62,992 nt of DNA, from contig JBBQVO010000001.1 in assembly GCA_038211505.1 (NCBI GenBank), positions 1 to 62,992 on the forward strand, written 5' to 3'. The translations under genes were made by a program, and so were the position numbers. Below are positions 16,122 through 24,940 of the stretch, piece by piece. The notes below the pieces were generated by a model. The model worked only from the letters and a program-made list of their open reading frames with translations, had not been told where the DNA came from and made no database searches. Each line of letters opens with the position of its first letter. Positions within the stretch are counted from its first letter, which is position 1. The stretch is from JBBQVO01 sp038211505. Lineage in GTDB: Bacteria > Chloroflexota > Dehalococcoidia > DSTF01 > JACRBR01.

Positions 16122-16679
16122 TCAGGCGCGCTCCTGGTACTCGCCCGTCCCAGTGTTCACGCGAATCTTGTCGCCTTCGCTGACGAAGAGCGGCACGTTG
16201 ACGACGAGGCCGGTCTCCATCGTCGCCGGCTTCGTTGCGCCCGTCGCCGTGTCGCCCTTCACGCCTGGTTCGCACTGGGCGACGGCCATCACGACGGACG
16301 CCGGCAGTTCGATCCCGATCGGCTCGTCGCCGAGGAAGAGCACCTCGCAGGTGCCGTTTTCGGGGAGGAAGTCCTTTGCGTCGCCGACTTGGTCGGCGGT
16401 GAGCGGCACCTGGTCGTAGGTCTCGGTGTTCATGAAGTACATGATGCTGTCCTCGGTGTATGAGAACTGCATCGGCACGCGCTCGACGCGGACGCGCGGC
16501 CACTTCTCGCCGGCCTGGAACGACCGCTCGATGAGGTCGCCGCGGCGGACGTCGCGTAGCTTCATGCGCATCTGCGCCGAGCCGCGGCCCATCTTGATGT
16601 GATGAAACTCCATCACCTGATAGACGCGGCCGTCGAGCTCGATGGTCGCGCCGCGCTTCATGTCACCGGTAGAGATCAT
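16122..16679 (-). CDS. efp: Translation elongation factor P
   Basis: A 185-residue EF-P, which rescues ribosomes stalled at polyproline. The N-terminal KOW-like domain has the tip loop HHIKMGRGSAQMRMK; Arg32 stands where Lys34 (lysylated) or Arg32 (rhamnosylated) is found in other bacteria, and Met replaces the usual Pro before Gly. Two C-terminal OB domains end VNTGTGEYQERA. The start ATG at 16679 follows CGGAG. It is followed upstream by an M24 peptidase and aroQ, a gene order common in Chloroflexota and Firmicutes. No EarP or EpmA homologue lies in the window. Confidence 0.96.
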   Translation of the reverse strand: MISTGDMKRGATIELDGRVYQVMEFHHIKMGRGSAQMRMKLRDVRRGDLIERSFQAGEKWPRVRVERVPMQFSYTEDSIMYFMNTETYDQVPLTADQVGDAKDFLPENGTCEVLFLGDEPIGIELPASVVMAVAQCEPGVKGDTATGATKPATMETGLVVNVPLFVSEGDKIRVNTGTGEYQERA

Positions 16680-16689
16680 GGATGGCTCC

Positions 16690-16730
16690 GCTAGCTGATG
16701 GCTGTTGGCCGTTGGCCGTTGGCTTGGCAA
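16690..16730. repeat. GTTGGCC heptamer repeat
   Basis: Imperfect GATGGCTGTTGGCCGTTGGC units directly upstream of efp, in the same style as the blocks at 13551 and 62077. Confidence 0.5.
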
Positions 16731-16814
16731 TTGCAATCGTTCGCGAACGCGAGAACGCTAACGAGATGGGCGAGTCGCGTCCAGTGTAGCGGCCGTCGCA
16801 TGTAGCTTCGAGAT

Positions 16815-17900
16815 CTACCCCACGAACTGCAGCTTCGGCGCGCGGCTCATGATGCGGGGCTTGCCGTTCTCGAGAACGACCATGTCTTCGATGCGGACGC
16901 CGCCCCAGCCCGTCACGTAGATGCCCGGCTCGATCGTGAACACCATGTTGTCTTCGAGCACATCGGTCGATGTCCGCCCGACGCGCGGCGCTTCGTGCAC
17001 TTCGAGGCCGATGCCGTGGCCGAGGCCGTGGCCAAACGTCTCGCCGTACCCGGCAGCCTCGATGACGTTGTGGGCGATCATGTGGCATTGCTCGCCGGTC
17101 ATGCCCCGCTTGACCATCTCTTCAGCGGTGAGCTGCGCGGTGAGGACGATATCGTAGATCTTCTTGAATTGATCGTCGGGCTTGCCCAGGAAGATCGTTC
17201 GCGTCAGGTCGGACATGTAGCCGCCGACGTCGCAGCCCATGTCGATGACAACGCCCTCGCCGGCCTCCAGCTTGCGGTCGCGCGGGTAGGCGTGCGGCAT
17301 GGCGCCCCACGGGCCGCCAGCGACGATCGTGTCGAAGGAGAGACCGTCGCCTCCGTGCTCGCGGATGTATTTCTCGATCTCCCACGCCACCTGCGTCTCG
17401 GTCCAGCCGGGCTCGACGCGTTGTGTGACGTCGGTGCACGCCGCATCACCAAGATCGACGGCCGCTTGCAGCGCGACGATCTCCGCCGGCTCTTTGTAGA
17501 GCCGCAGCCCTTCGACGACGCTCGACGTCGGCACAAAGCTCGGGCGCTCCATCTCGGCGATGTTGGCGATCGTCCTCTTGAATGCCGTATGCGTGGCGAC
17601 CGACATGTCGGTCGATTCAAACCCGAGCTTCTTGCCGCCGAGCCCCGCGAACGCCTCGGGCACCCAGCCATCGAAGCCGCCGACCTGCTTCTGCAGCCGG
17701 AAGTCGGGCGCCTGGGCCGCACTCTGTTCGTAGTACCGGAAGTCGGTAGCGATGATCGCGTCATCCGCAGAGACGAGCAGGTATCCCGACGAGCCGGTGA
17801 ATCCGCTGAGGTAGCGGCGATTCTTCGCGTTGGAGATCAAGATCGCGTCGAGTTCTTGCGCGGCAATCGCGTCACGAAGACGTTTGAGGCGTGCGTTCAT
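16815..17900 (-). CDS. M24-family Xaa-Pro aminopeptidase-like peptidase
   Basis: A 361-residue metallopeptidase. The creatinase-N domain (residues ~1-125) is followed by the pita-bread catalytic domain. Metal ligands: the Asp pair in VVIDMGCDVGGYMSDLTRT, the His of FGHGLGHGIGLEVHE, the Glu of FTIEPGIYV and the Glu of GVRIEDMVVLE. Start ATG at 17900 with AAGGA upstream. It releases N-terminal residues preceding proline, or cleaves Xaa-Pro dipeptides (PepP/PepQ type). Lies between efp and aroQ. Confidence 0.9.
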   Translation of the reverse strand: MNARLKRLRDAIAAQELDAILISNAKNRRYLSGFTGSSGYLLVSADDAIIATDFRYYEQSAAQAPDFRLQKQVGGFDGWVPEAFAGLGGKKLGFESTDMSVATHTAFKRTIANIAEMERPSFVPTSSVVEGLRLYKEPAEIVALQAAVDLGDAACTDVTQRVEPGWTETQVAWEIEKYIREHGGDGLSFDTIVAGGPWGAMPHAYPRDRKLEAGEGVVIDMGCDVGGYMSDLTRTIFLGKPDDQFKKIYDIVLTAQLTAEEMVKRGMTGEQCHMIAHNVIEAAGYGETFGHGLGHGIGLEVHEAPRVGRTSTDVLEDNMVFTIEPGIYVTGWGGVRIEDMVVLENGKPRIMSRAPKLQFVG

Positions 17901-17973
17901 GCGTACTGTTCCTTGCACCGACAGTTCGAGGTACTCCGCTCCCACGACGGGAGAGGCGATATCGTTTGCGGCT

Positions 17974-18414
17974 TCATTTCTGCCGCTTGATGATCTCGGC
18001 GAGCGCGTCGACAGCGAGCACGTATCCGTGGACGCCGAGACCGACGATAACGCCGCTGACGACGGAGGAGAGCAGAGATTCATGGCGCACCTTCTCGCGC
18101 TTCCAGACGTTCGAGATGTGCACCTCGATCGCCGGGATGCCGGCCCCGGCGACGGCGTCGCTCAGGGTGAGACTGGTGTGGGTGTAGGCACCCGCATTGA
18201 TGATGACGCCGGCGGCGTCCGTTTGCTCTCGCTGGAGCCAGTCGATCAGCGCGCCCTCTCCGTTCGACTGGAAGGCGCTGACTTCGAGTCCATGCACCGC
18301 CGCGCGCTCGCGCACCATCGCCTCGATCTCCGGCAGCGTCGTCGTGCCGTAGATCTCAGGTTCGCGGGTGCCGAGCGTATTCAGATTCGGGCCGTTGAGC
18401 AGAAGGATGCGCAT
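17974..18414 (-). CDS. aroQ: 3-dehydroquinate dehydratase, type II
   Basis: A 146-residue enzyme that converts 3-dehydroquinate to 3-dehydroshikimate. It opens ILLLNGPNLNTLGTREPEIY, the type II signature with the catalytic Tyr (Y22). FQSNGEGALIDWLQ and the catalytic His of EVHISNVWKRE are present. The start is set at ATG 18414, with TACAAT 6 nt upstream and no ribosome binding site, suggesting a leaderless start. It is encoded 73 bp upstream of the M24 peptidase gene. Confidence 0.96.
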   Translation of the reverse strand: MRILLLNGPNLNTLGTREPEIYGTTTLPEIEAMVRERAAVHGLEVSAFQSNGEGALIDWLQREQTDAAGVIINAGAYTHTSLTLSDAVAGAGIPAIEVHISNVWKREKVRHESLLSSVVSGVIVGLGVHGYVLAVDALAEIIKRQK

Positions 18415-18420
18415 CGGGCC

Positions 18421-18426
18421 ATTGTA
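18421..18426 (-). promoter_or_regulatory. -10 box of a probable leaderless aroQ transcript
   Basis: TACAAT on the minus strand with 6 nt before the aroQ ATG (18414). No -35 recognised. Confidence 0.45.
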
Positions 18427-18552
18427 TCCGGCGGCGCGTGATTCTGGCGCATCGCCAGGCCGCAAAGGCGCAAAATCGGTGTGGTTCCCTAGGCGGAATG
18501 CCGAGAATCAGTTGAGAGGCAAGCCGGTGATCGGGCATCCGGGAGTGGTTGC

Positions 18553-19890
18553 ATGGAACCGAACGCAAACGAAGACCTGATCGCAGCGACGATTCGCCGA
18601 GTGGCGCAGTCGAAGGCCGCGCGCGTCGATCCAGCCGACGACCCGCCCGCGGATGCGAGTCACGACGTCCGCCCGGATCTGCATCTCGTCGCCCGAGTCG
18701 AAGCTGACGAGTCGGAGAGCGGCCCGGCTGACGAAGACTCGATCGAGGCCACGATCCGCCGCGTCGCGGCCTCCCAGGCTGCCCGCGTGGCCGAGACTGA
18801 TGCGGACTTCGCGCCGGCAGAGCCTGCCGCCGGGGGCGAATCGCCGATCGCTGGTGTCGACGACGAGCACAGCTACGACGGAACCGCAAACAGCCAAGGC
18901 ATCCGAGCGGACGATGGTGACGCAGCTCGATGGGATCCGACCGAGGGCGACGAGGATCCGATCGAGGCGACGATCCGCCGCGTCGCCGCGTCGCAGGCTG
19001 CACGCGTCGCCGAGACCGACGCCGACTTCGCGCCAATCGTGACCGTTGGCAGCGACGAGTCGCACGACATCGGCGTTGTTGCTGAGTACGGCAGAGAGCC
19101 AACAACAGACATCGAAGGCGCCGATAACGAGCGCTCTGTCGCCAGCGCCGAATTCGACGACCGATCCGATCGGATCGAGTACGACGGCAACTCGACACCG
19201 CTGACCGCAGAAGATGCGGAAAGCCGTTGGCAGGACGCGCCGCCCGTGCGAATGCCAGCGGCTCACGATGGAGACTCGCTGGGCTGGCAAGTTGTCGCGC
19301 GTGGACTCGAAGAGGAGCTGCGCGAAACGCGGCGCGAGGTGCAAGCGCTCGCGCGGCGTGTTGAGCAGCTCGAACGCACACCGTCGAGCGCCACGCCGCA
19401 GCAGTTAAGGCCGGCAGCAACACCGCACGCCGTCGACGACTTCGACGACGCGCCGAAGGTCTCGCAGATGTCGTTCGGCGCGCCGCCGCGACCCGCCGTC
19501 ATGCGCGATCCGTCGCCCCAGACCGCGACGGCCGAGCATCTCGTGCCGGCGTATGACGAGCCAGAGGCGGAGTACGAACACCCGCCTGCGCCAGCCGCCG
19601 ATGCGAGACGCGGCCTCGAACTGCTGCCACGCTCGTATCGCATCACCGTCGAGGACAAGCGGCGCGGCGTCGATCTGGTGCCTTTGCATCGTGCGCTGCT
19701 GGGGATGGACGGCGTGCGTGATATGTCGCTTTTGAGCTACAGCAACGGCGTCGCGATCATCGCCATCGATACCCTCGGCGGTATCGACCCGGAGGCGCTG
19801 CGCAGCGCCGTCTCGCGAGCGATGGCGCGCGAGGCGGCCGTGGAAGTGCACAACGAGCAGACGATGGTTGTGAAATTGGCAGAGGAGTAG
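18553..19890 (+). CDS. Repeat-bearing protein with C-terminal ferredoxin-like domain, unknown function
   Basis: A 445-residue acidic protein. A motif EDxIEATIRRVAASQAARV occurs three times (about residues 6-25, 61-89 and 133-161); the last two also share AETDADFAP and are near-identical in protein. A coiled-coil-like segment (EEELRETRREVQALARRVEQ, ~residue 255) precedes a Pro-rich linker. The last ~90 residues (LELLPRSYRITVEDKRRGVD onward) have a beta-alpha-beta-beta-alpha-beta pattern like HMA or ACT folds. No signal peptide. It is followed after 9 bp by a GGDEF-like gene. I do not recognise the family; the short repeats look like docking motifs. Confidence 0.75.
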   Translation: MEPNANEDLIAATIRRVAQSKAARVDPADDPPADASHDVRPDLHLVARVEADESESGPADEDSIEATIRRVAASQAARVAETDADFAPAEPAAGGESPIAGVDDEHSYDGTANSQGIRADDGDAARWDPTEGDEDPIEATIRRVAASQAARVAETDADFAPIVTVGSDESHDIGVVAEYGREPTTDIEGADNERSVASAEFDDRSDRIEYDGNSTPLTAEDAESRWQDAPPVRMPAAHDGDSLGWQVVARGLEEELRETRREVQALARRVEQLERTPSSATPQQLRPAATPHAVDDFDDAPKVSQMSFGAPPRPAVMRDPSPQTATAEHLVPAYDEPEAEYEHPPAPAADARRGLELLPRSYRITVEDKRRGVDLVPLHRALLGMDGVRDMSLLSYSNGVAIIAIDTLGGIDPEALRSAVSRAMAREAAVEVHNEQTMVVKLAEE

Positions 19891-19899
19891 CCGCACACA

Positions 19900-21084
19900 A
19901 TGCGATGGTTGCCGTCAAAACGAGATGGTCGTGTCCGCGCCCCGGAGCCCTTTGTGGCGATCGAGTCGCTGGAACTTTCGCGCCCGGAAGGACGTGAGGG
20001 GCGGCTGTTCGATCTCGTCATCCTCTCGCTGTTCCTTCACAGCGCCGGTGGCCGCGGCGAGATGATGGGCGCCTTTCTCGAGAAGGCGCCGTCGGTCACG
20101 GAAGCGCTCTTCGTCTATCCGCTCGTGCTCGATAAGAAGCGCGATCTCCTGACCTCAACGGCGATGGAGGGCATCGTCGAACCGATGCTGGAACGGGCGA
20201 TGGACGCCTTCCAGGAAGACCTCACGGCTATCGAATACGACCTGCCGGTCAGCCACTTCCGTCGCCTCGTGATCGAGGGCGGCGAGATCGTCTTTCGCGA
20301 CTCGCTGGCGGACTTCTTCGAGGGTGTGATCCCGCTCGAGGTGCTGCAGGAAGCGGAGCAGAAGCTCGGCATCAAGAAGGTCGCGCTCGTGCCCATGCTC
20401 GTCGAAGGCGAGCCATACGGCGTCTCGATCTTCGCCTTCGACCACGATCGCATCGATGCGGAGATTGTCGAACTGCTCGTCGGACACTTCACGCTCTCGC
20501 TCCGCGACATCGCGACGCAGGAAGACACCGCGCGCTTCAACGATATCGATCCCGTGACCTGGGTGTACAACCGCCGCTACGTCGCCGAAGCGATCGAGAA
20601 CGAACTGATTCGCTGCGGTCGCTACGCGAAGATCCTCTCGCTCGTCGTCATCGATCTGGACGGCTTCTCGCGCTTCAACGCGTCGTACGGCCAATCGATG
20701 GGCGACCGGTTGCTGCGCAGCGCCGCCGTCAGCCTGGCCGAGGCGGTGTCGCCGCCGGAGATCGTGGCGAGGCTCGGCGACGACGAGTTCGCGATCCTGC
20801 TGCCGGAGACCAATCGCGCGGCGGCCGTGTCGGTGACGACGCGCCTGCTCGCCAGCCTGTCGCAGGTCTCGGTGTTCGGCGACGATGGCTCGCCGGAGCC
20901 GCTGAAGGCGTCGGTGGCGATCGTCTGCTTCCCGGAGGATGGCACGTCGGCGAAGGACCTGCTCGATAGCGCGAACTCCGACATCGAGCAGGCGAAGCGC
21001 GAGCGCGACGAGCAAGCGCGAAGCGCGACGAATCGCAACGCCAACCCGCTGGCGCGCGCGGCTGGCGAGCGGCTGCGCGGCTGA
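19900..21084 (+). CDS. GAF-like plus degenerate GGDEF domain protein
   Basis: A 394-residue protein. Residues ~20-205 form a GAF-like sensory region (LFDLVILSLFLHSAGGRGEM to LRDIATQED). The GGDEF domain starts IDPVTWVYNRRYVAEAIENE, and its signature is RLGDDEFAILLPET (residues 293-297 GDDEF), with Asp in place of the second Gly. The LDGFSRFNASYGQSMGDRLL metal and substrate region is largely kept. It could be a weak diguanylate cyclase or only a nucleotide sensor. The ATG at 19900 is 9 bp after the repeat-protein gene, so co-transcribed. Confidence 0.8.
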   Translation: MRWLPSKRDGRVRAPEPFVAIESLELSRPEGREGRLFDLVILSLFLHSAGGRGEMMGAFLEKAPSVTEALFVYPLVLDKKRDLLTSTAMEGIVEPMLERAMDAFQEDLTAIEYDLPVSHFRRLVIEGGEIVFRDSLADFFEGVIPLEVLQEAEQKLGIKKVALVPMLVEGEPYGVSIFAFDHDRIDAEIVELLVGHFTLSLRDIATQEDTARFNDIDPVTWVYNRRYVAEAIENELIRCGRYAKILSLVVIDLDGFSRFNASYGQSMGDRLLRSAAVSLAEAVSPPEIVARLGDDEFAILLPETNRAAAVSVTTRLLASLSQVSVFGDDGSPEPLKASVAIVCFPEDGTSAKDLLDSANSDIEQAKRERDEQARSATNRNANPLARAAGERLRG

Positions 21085-21197
21085 GCGTACGACGGCGAAC
21101 ATCTAACAGCAAAGAGCCAACATCAAAGCGGCGTTGACCGACTGAGGCGGCGGCCTTCAAGTGACCGCGTGCCATCGGGCGCGCGGCAGGCGCGTCG

Positions 21198-21962
21198 TTA
21201 TGGGAGCGAGCTCAGGAGCGATTTGAGCTCGCCGAGGCGGTGGATGACGGCGTCTGGCTGCCGCGTGGCGTCGGCGTAGAGGCGGGTCGCGTATTGCTGC
21301 GTCAGGATGGCGTACATGCCGGCTGCCTTCGCGCCGGCGATGTCGTGCACGGGGCTGTCGCCGACGAACGCTGCTTCGTGCGGTTGCACCCGTAGTTCGC
21401 GGAGTGACTTCTCGAAGAGCGATCGGTGCGGCTTGCGATAGCCCTCGTCGGCCGAGACGACGACGCTGCGCATCAGCTGCTCGATGTCGTGCCGCCGCAG
21501 CATCGCACGGATCGACGCGGTGTCGGCGAGCGTGTTCGTGATACAGCCGAGCCCGTAGCCGCTCGCATCGAGATCGTGCAGCGCTTCGAGCGTGCCGTCG
21601 CCGACAATCAGCGCTTCACCCTCGGTCGCAAACAGCGGTGGTGTGATCTCGGCGAGCAGCCCCGGTTCGAGTTCTACGCCGAGCTTTCGGCAGCCTTCAT
21701 CAACCCAGCGCGTCGACGGCGGCTGCTCGACGACGAGTCTGTGCGTGGCGTACGTGCCGTCGCTGGCGAAGTATGTCTCGGACGCTTCGACGAGCACGTC
21801 GCGCACGGCGTCACGGAACGCCGTCGCCGAAGGCAGATCGTCGCGACCGAGGCGCTCGGCGAGCGCCGCGCGCATGGCGGCGTACGCGGCATCGAGCGCA
21901 GCCGGGTGCGGGCCGATGTCCCAGATCGTATGGCCGAGATCGAAGACAACCGCGCGGATCAT
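21198..21962 (-). CDS. HAD-superfamily hydrolase
   Basis: A 254-residue phosphatase-type enzyme. Motif I is VVFDLGHTIWD (nucleophile Asp8; Gly replaces the usual second Asp, as in many phosphonatase-like HADs), motif II is GCITNT, motif III Lys is in YRKPHRSLF, and motif IV is AAFVGDSPVHDIAGAKAAGM. A helical cap lies between motifs I and II. It overlaps the upstream isomerase gene by ATGA and is last of a three-gene operon. Physiological substrate unknown. Confidence 0.85.
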   Translation of the reverse strand: MIRAVVFDLGHTIWDIGPHPAALDAAYAAMRAALAERLGRDDLPSATAFRDAVRDVLVEASETYFASDGTYATHRLVVEQPPSTRWVDEGCRKLGVELEPGLLAEITPPLFATEGEALIVGDGTLEALHDLDASGYGLGCITNTLADTASIRAMLRRHDIEQLMRSVVVSADEGYRKPHRSLFEKSLRELRVQPHEAAFVGDSPVHDIAGAKAAGMYAILTQQYATRLYADATRQPDAVIHRLGELKSLLSSLP

Positions 21963-22963
21963 CGGACGACGGGCGCATCGGCGACGAATGCCGCCCGCGC
22001 GTCGTCCGATGGGCGCGCCATCGCCGGTGATGACGAGGGCAGCGTGCTGGCGTCGGCGTCGACCGCCGCGACAGGATCGGGTTCCGGAGCGGTGTCCGCT
22101 GTCGATGTTTGCAGCAGACGCTGACGCGCGAGCAGGTGCAGGAGGCCGCGCAGGTATCGGGAGGCGCGAGGCACGGCGGTCTCCGGATCCTCGACGCCTT
22201 CGTAGTCGAGCAAGACGAAGCCGCGGTAGTGCGCGAGGTGCAGCAACTGCAGGAGCGTCGGCCAGTGCGCCTGCCCGTCGCTGCCGTCGTCGCGCACGTC
22301 ACGCATCCGGGCGTGCACCTGCACCACGCCATCCAGCGACGTCTCGACGGCCGCGACGCTGCCGAGATCCGCGGGATCAAGACAGACCCGCAGCCACGGC
22401 GAGCCGACGTCGTGGACGCACTGCGCCAGCTGCGACGCGCTGCCGACGACGCCATCGCTTCGATTGTTCTGGAGCGCCAGCACAACGCCGCGCTCGGCCG
22501 CGTAGTCAGCGCACGTGCGAAGCGCGTACGTGATGTCAGACCAGAGTCGCCGCTGATCGGTCTTCGGCTGACCGAAGACGCGGCGGACGAGGCCGATGAT
22601 GCGACTTTCGTTCTGGTCGATGCGATGCGGGGGCACCCAGCCGGCGAACACGCGCACGATCGGCGCGCCGAGGTACGCCGCGATGTCGCACCACTGCCTC
22701 ACCTTGTCGATCTCCAGCGCGCGCCGATCGCCGGCGCCAAAGTCGTTGCTGACGGCGACGCCCGCGATTGTCAAATGGAGGTCGGTGCAGAGCTTCTTGA
22801 GATCGCGCAAATAGACCGGATCGGTCGTCGGGAAGTGCAGGTCGACAAGTTCGACGCCGTCCAGATGCATCTCCTCCGCGCAGGCGCGCAGAAACGCTTG
22901 CTGATCGATGCGGCCGGCTCGAAACGCCGCGTGATAGGACCAGGAACTGCAGCCAAGCTTCAC
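21959..22963 (-). CDS. Sugar phosphate isomerase/epimerase-like TIM-barrel protein
   Basis: A 334-residue xylose-isomerase-like TIM barrel. It begins with GTG (KLGCSSWSYHAAFRAGRIDQ), and the strands HLDGVELVDLHFP, IVRVFAGWVPP, VVLALQNNRSD and WLRVCLDPADLG are recognisable. The usual metal-binding Glu of the first and third strands is only partly visible (VELVD; ALQNN lacks Glu). The C-terminal ~45 residues are low-complexity. GTGA overlap with the PIG-L gene upstream and ATGA with the HAD gene downstream indicate one operon. Exact reaction unknown. Confidence 0.75.
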   Translation of the reverse strand: MKLGCSSWSYHAAFRAGRIDQQAFLRACAEEMHLDGVELVDLHFPTTDPVYLRDLKKLCTDLHLTIAGVAVSNDFGAGDRRALEIDKVRQWCDIAAYLGAPIVRVFAGWVPPHRIDQNESRIIGLVRRVFGQPKTDQRRLWSDITYALRTCADYAAERGVVLALQNNRSDGVVGSASQLAQCVHDVGSPWLRVCLDPADLGSVAAVETSLDGVVQVHARMRDVRDDGSDGQAHWPTLLQLLHLAHYRGFVLLDYEGVEDPETAVPRASRYLRGLLHLLARQRLLQTSTADTAPEPDPVAAVDADASTLPSSSPAMARPSDDARAAFVADAPVVR

Positions 22964-23778
22964 GAGACGTCCTCCACGATCTGCTGGCCTTTGGCGATAG
23001 CCTCGATGCTGCCATAGCGCGTGCGACGGAACCCCTCCGCGTACGTGCAGCCGAGTCCGGAGCGCTCGGCGGCGGCGCGTCCCGCCGCCTTCATCTGGCG
23101 CGCCATGACATCGTGATAGTCGTGCGGATCGAGATCGGCGAGCCACGGCACATCGAGACCCGACGCGGCGAGATGAAACTTCATGTCCGTGATCGTCAAC
23201 ACCATCTGCGCTTCGTGCCGGTGCAGCGCCTCGATCTTCTTGCCGATGTACGCGTCGATATCTACGAACTTATTCTGATCTCGCGGCGACTTCGCGAAGA
23301 GCCACTGCTCACTGACGTAGTGCGGTTTGATTTCGCCTGCCAGATGCTCAGGGTAGAAGTTCGGGAAATGAGCGAAGCTCGCCGCTTCCGTCGCAGCGGT
23401 GGCGACGGCGCGGTGATCCGGGTGGCCTTCATACGGCGCGAACGGATCCCACGTGAACACGATATCCGGTTTGACTTCGCGGATGATACGCATGAACTGG
23501 CCCCGAAGCAGCTTCGGCGGCGCATCGTAGGCGAGATCGCCGTCGGAGTATCCGAGCGGGATCACGCGCTTGATGCCGAGCACTTCGGCGCCGCCGTTGA
23601 TCTCGCGGTCGCGAACGGCCCGCAGTTCGTCGGCGGAAAGTTCAAACGATCCTTTGTCGTTGTCCGTGGCGACGACGAGCGTGACATCGTGCCCGCGATC
23701 GGCGAACTTTGCGATCGTGCCGCCCGCAAAGAACTCCATATCGTCGCCGTGAGCCTCGAAGACGAGCACCCGCTTCAT
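22960..23778 (-). CDS. PIG-L family N-acetylglucosaminyl deacetylase-like protein
   Basis: A 272-residue zinc-dependent deacetylase of the LmbE/BshB type. Zinc and catalytic motifs: EAHGDDMEFFAGGTIAKF near residue 9 (AHxDD) and FAPYEGHPDHRAVAT (HPDH, ~residue 146). Start ATG with GAGGG upstream. It is the first gene of a PIG-L, isomerase, HAD operon, suggesting metabolism of an N-acetylated sugar or sugar conjugate; that role is inference from neighbours. Confidence 0.88.
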   Translation of the reverse strand: MKRVLVFEAHGDDMEFFAGGTIAKFADRGHDVTLVVATDNDKGSFELSADELRAVRDREINGGAEVLGIKRVIPLGYSDGDLAYDAPPKLLRGQFMRIIREVKPDIVFTWDPFAPYEGHPDHRAVATAATEAASFAHFPNFYPEHLAGEIKPHYVSEQWLFAKSPRDQNKFVDIDAYIGKKIEALHRHEAQMVLTITDMKFHLAASGLDVPWLADLDPHDYHDVMARQMKAAGRAAAERSGLGCTYAEGFRRTRYGSIEAIAKGQQIVEDVS

Positions 23779-24007
23779 GCATTGCCCTCTGTGCCTGATT
23801 CTGAGTCGGTAGTGTACTCACGGCAGCGCACTGCGTCACCCGCAGTTCCACGAGGTCTTCCACGAAAGGACACGAAGGGTGCATCCACCGAGGGCCAAAG
23901 GGCAGAAGGGTGAAGATAAGACGCATGGCCGGCTGTGTGCGACGAAGGACGCGACGGGATGGGACGAGACGCGAACGGCGGCGCTATCGATTGGTGATTG
24001 CGGCTTG

Positions 24008-24013
24008 TAGGCT
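24008..24013 (+). promoter_or_regulatory. -10-like hexamer 6 nt before the ROK gene
   Basis: TAGGCT ends 6 nt before the ATG at 24020; no ribosome binding site is present. The weakest member of the leaderless group. Confidence 0.3.
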
Positions 24014-24019
24014 GTCGCC

Positions 24020-24940
24020 ATGCCTGCAGGATTCATGGCGGGGGTCGATCTCGGGGCGACTAACGTTCGCGTGGCGATCCTCAACGAAGACGGCGAGATC
24101 GAGGCACGCCGGGCGGGGCCGCTTCCGTCAGGGTCGCCGGCGGACGTGCTGGCCAAGGTCGGACGGACCATCGACGAGCTCGTACGAGGCGTCTGGGTCG
24201 GCGCGAAGGTCGCGGGCATCGGCGTCGCACTGCCGGGCGCCGTGCATCAGGAGCGCGGAACGGTAACGTCGATCGCGAACATGCCCGGGTGGGACGACGT
24301 GCCGATCGCCGAACTGCTCGGCAAGCCGCGCGGCGTGCCCGTGGCGATCGAGAACGATGCCAACGCGGCCGCCGTCGGCGAGGGCTGGATCGGCGTCGCG
24401 AAGGGTGCGCGGAATCACGTCTTCGTTGCCCTCGGCACAGGCATCGGCGCAGGTATTGTCGTCGATGGCAAGCCGCATCGTGGCGCGCACGCGCTGGCCG
24501 GTGAGATCGCATTCTTCCCGATGACCCGCGACCAGTTGAGCAGAGGCGACTGGAACAGCTGCCTCGAGAGCCTCGTTGGCGGCCGCGGAGCATCGGCGAG
24601 GGCGATCGAACTCCTCGGCGAACGCGGAACGGCGGCCGGACTCTTCGAATCGGCGAAGGCAGGTGAAGCTAAGGCGAGCGCCTGGCTGTCGGAGATGCAG
24701 GAGTACCTCGCGATGGCGACGTGTGACATCATCGCGCTGCTGGACCCGGAGATCGTCGTCTTCGGCGGCGGCGTCATGCATGCGCACGGCGAATCGCTGC
24801 TGGCGCCAATCCGCGCCGCCGTGCATCGGCTCATGCCGGTTCCGACGAAGATCGTCGTGTCTGAGCTCGGCGAGGATGCGCAGATCATCGGGGCCGTGAA
24901 GCTCGCCCTCGATCGACTGGACGCGGAGATGCTCGCGTGA
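24020..24940 (+). CDS. ROK-family sugar kinase
   Basis: A 306-residue kinase of the glucokinase-like ROK family. The phosphate-1 motif is GVDLGATNVRVAILNEDG, the ROK ATP-binding segment is NHVFVALGTGIGAGIVVDGK, then RGAHALAGEIAFF. The usual zinc cluster CxCGxxGCxE is absent: the region reads SRGDWNSCLESLVGG with one Cys. FGGGVMHAHGESLLAPI is present near residue 251. It probably phosphorylates glucose, N-acetyl-mannosamine or similar. It overlaps the following lipoprotein gene by GTGA. Confidence 0.87.
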   Translation: MPAGFMAGVDLGATNVRVAILNEDGEIEARRAGPLPSGSPADVLAKVGRTIDELVRGVWVGAKVAGIGVALPGAVHQERGTVTSIANMPGWDDVPIAELLGKPRGVPVAIENDANAAAVGEGWIGVAKGARNHVFVALGTGIGAGIVVDGKPHRGAHALAGEIAFFPMTRDQLSRGDWNSCLESLVGGRGASARAIELLGERGTAAGLFESAKAGEAKASAWLSEMQEYLAMATCDIIALLDPEIVVFGGGVMHAHGESLLAPIRAAVHRLMPVPTKIVVSELGEDAQIIGAVKLALDRLDAEMLA

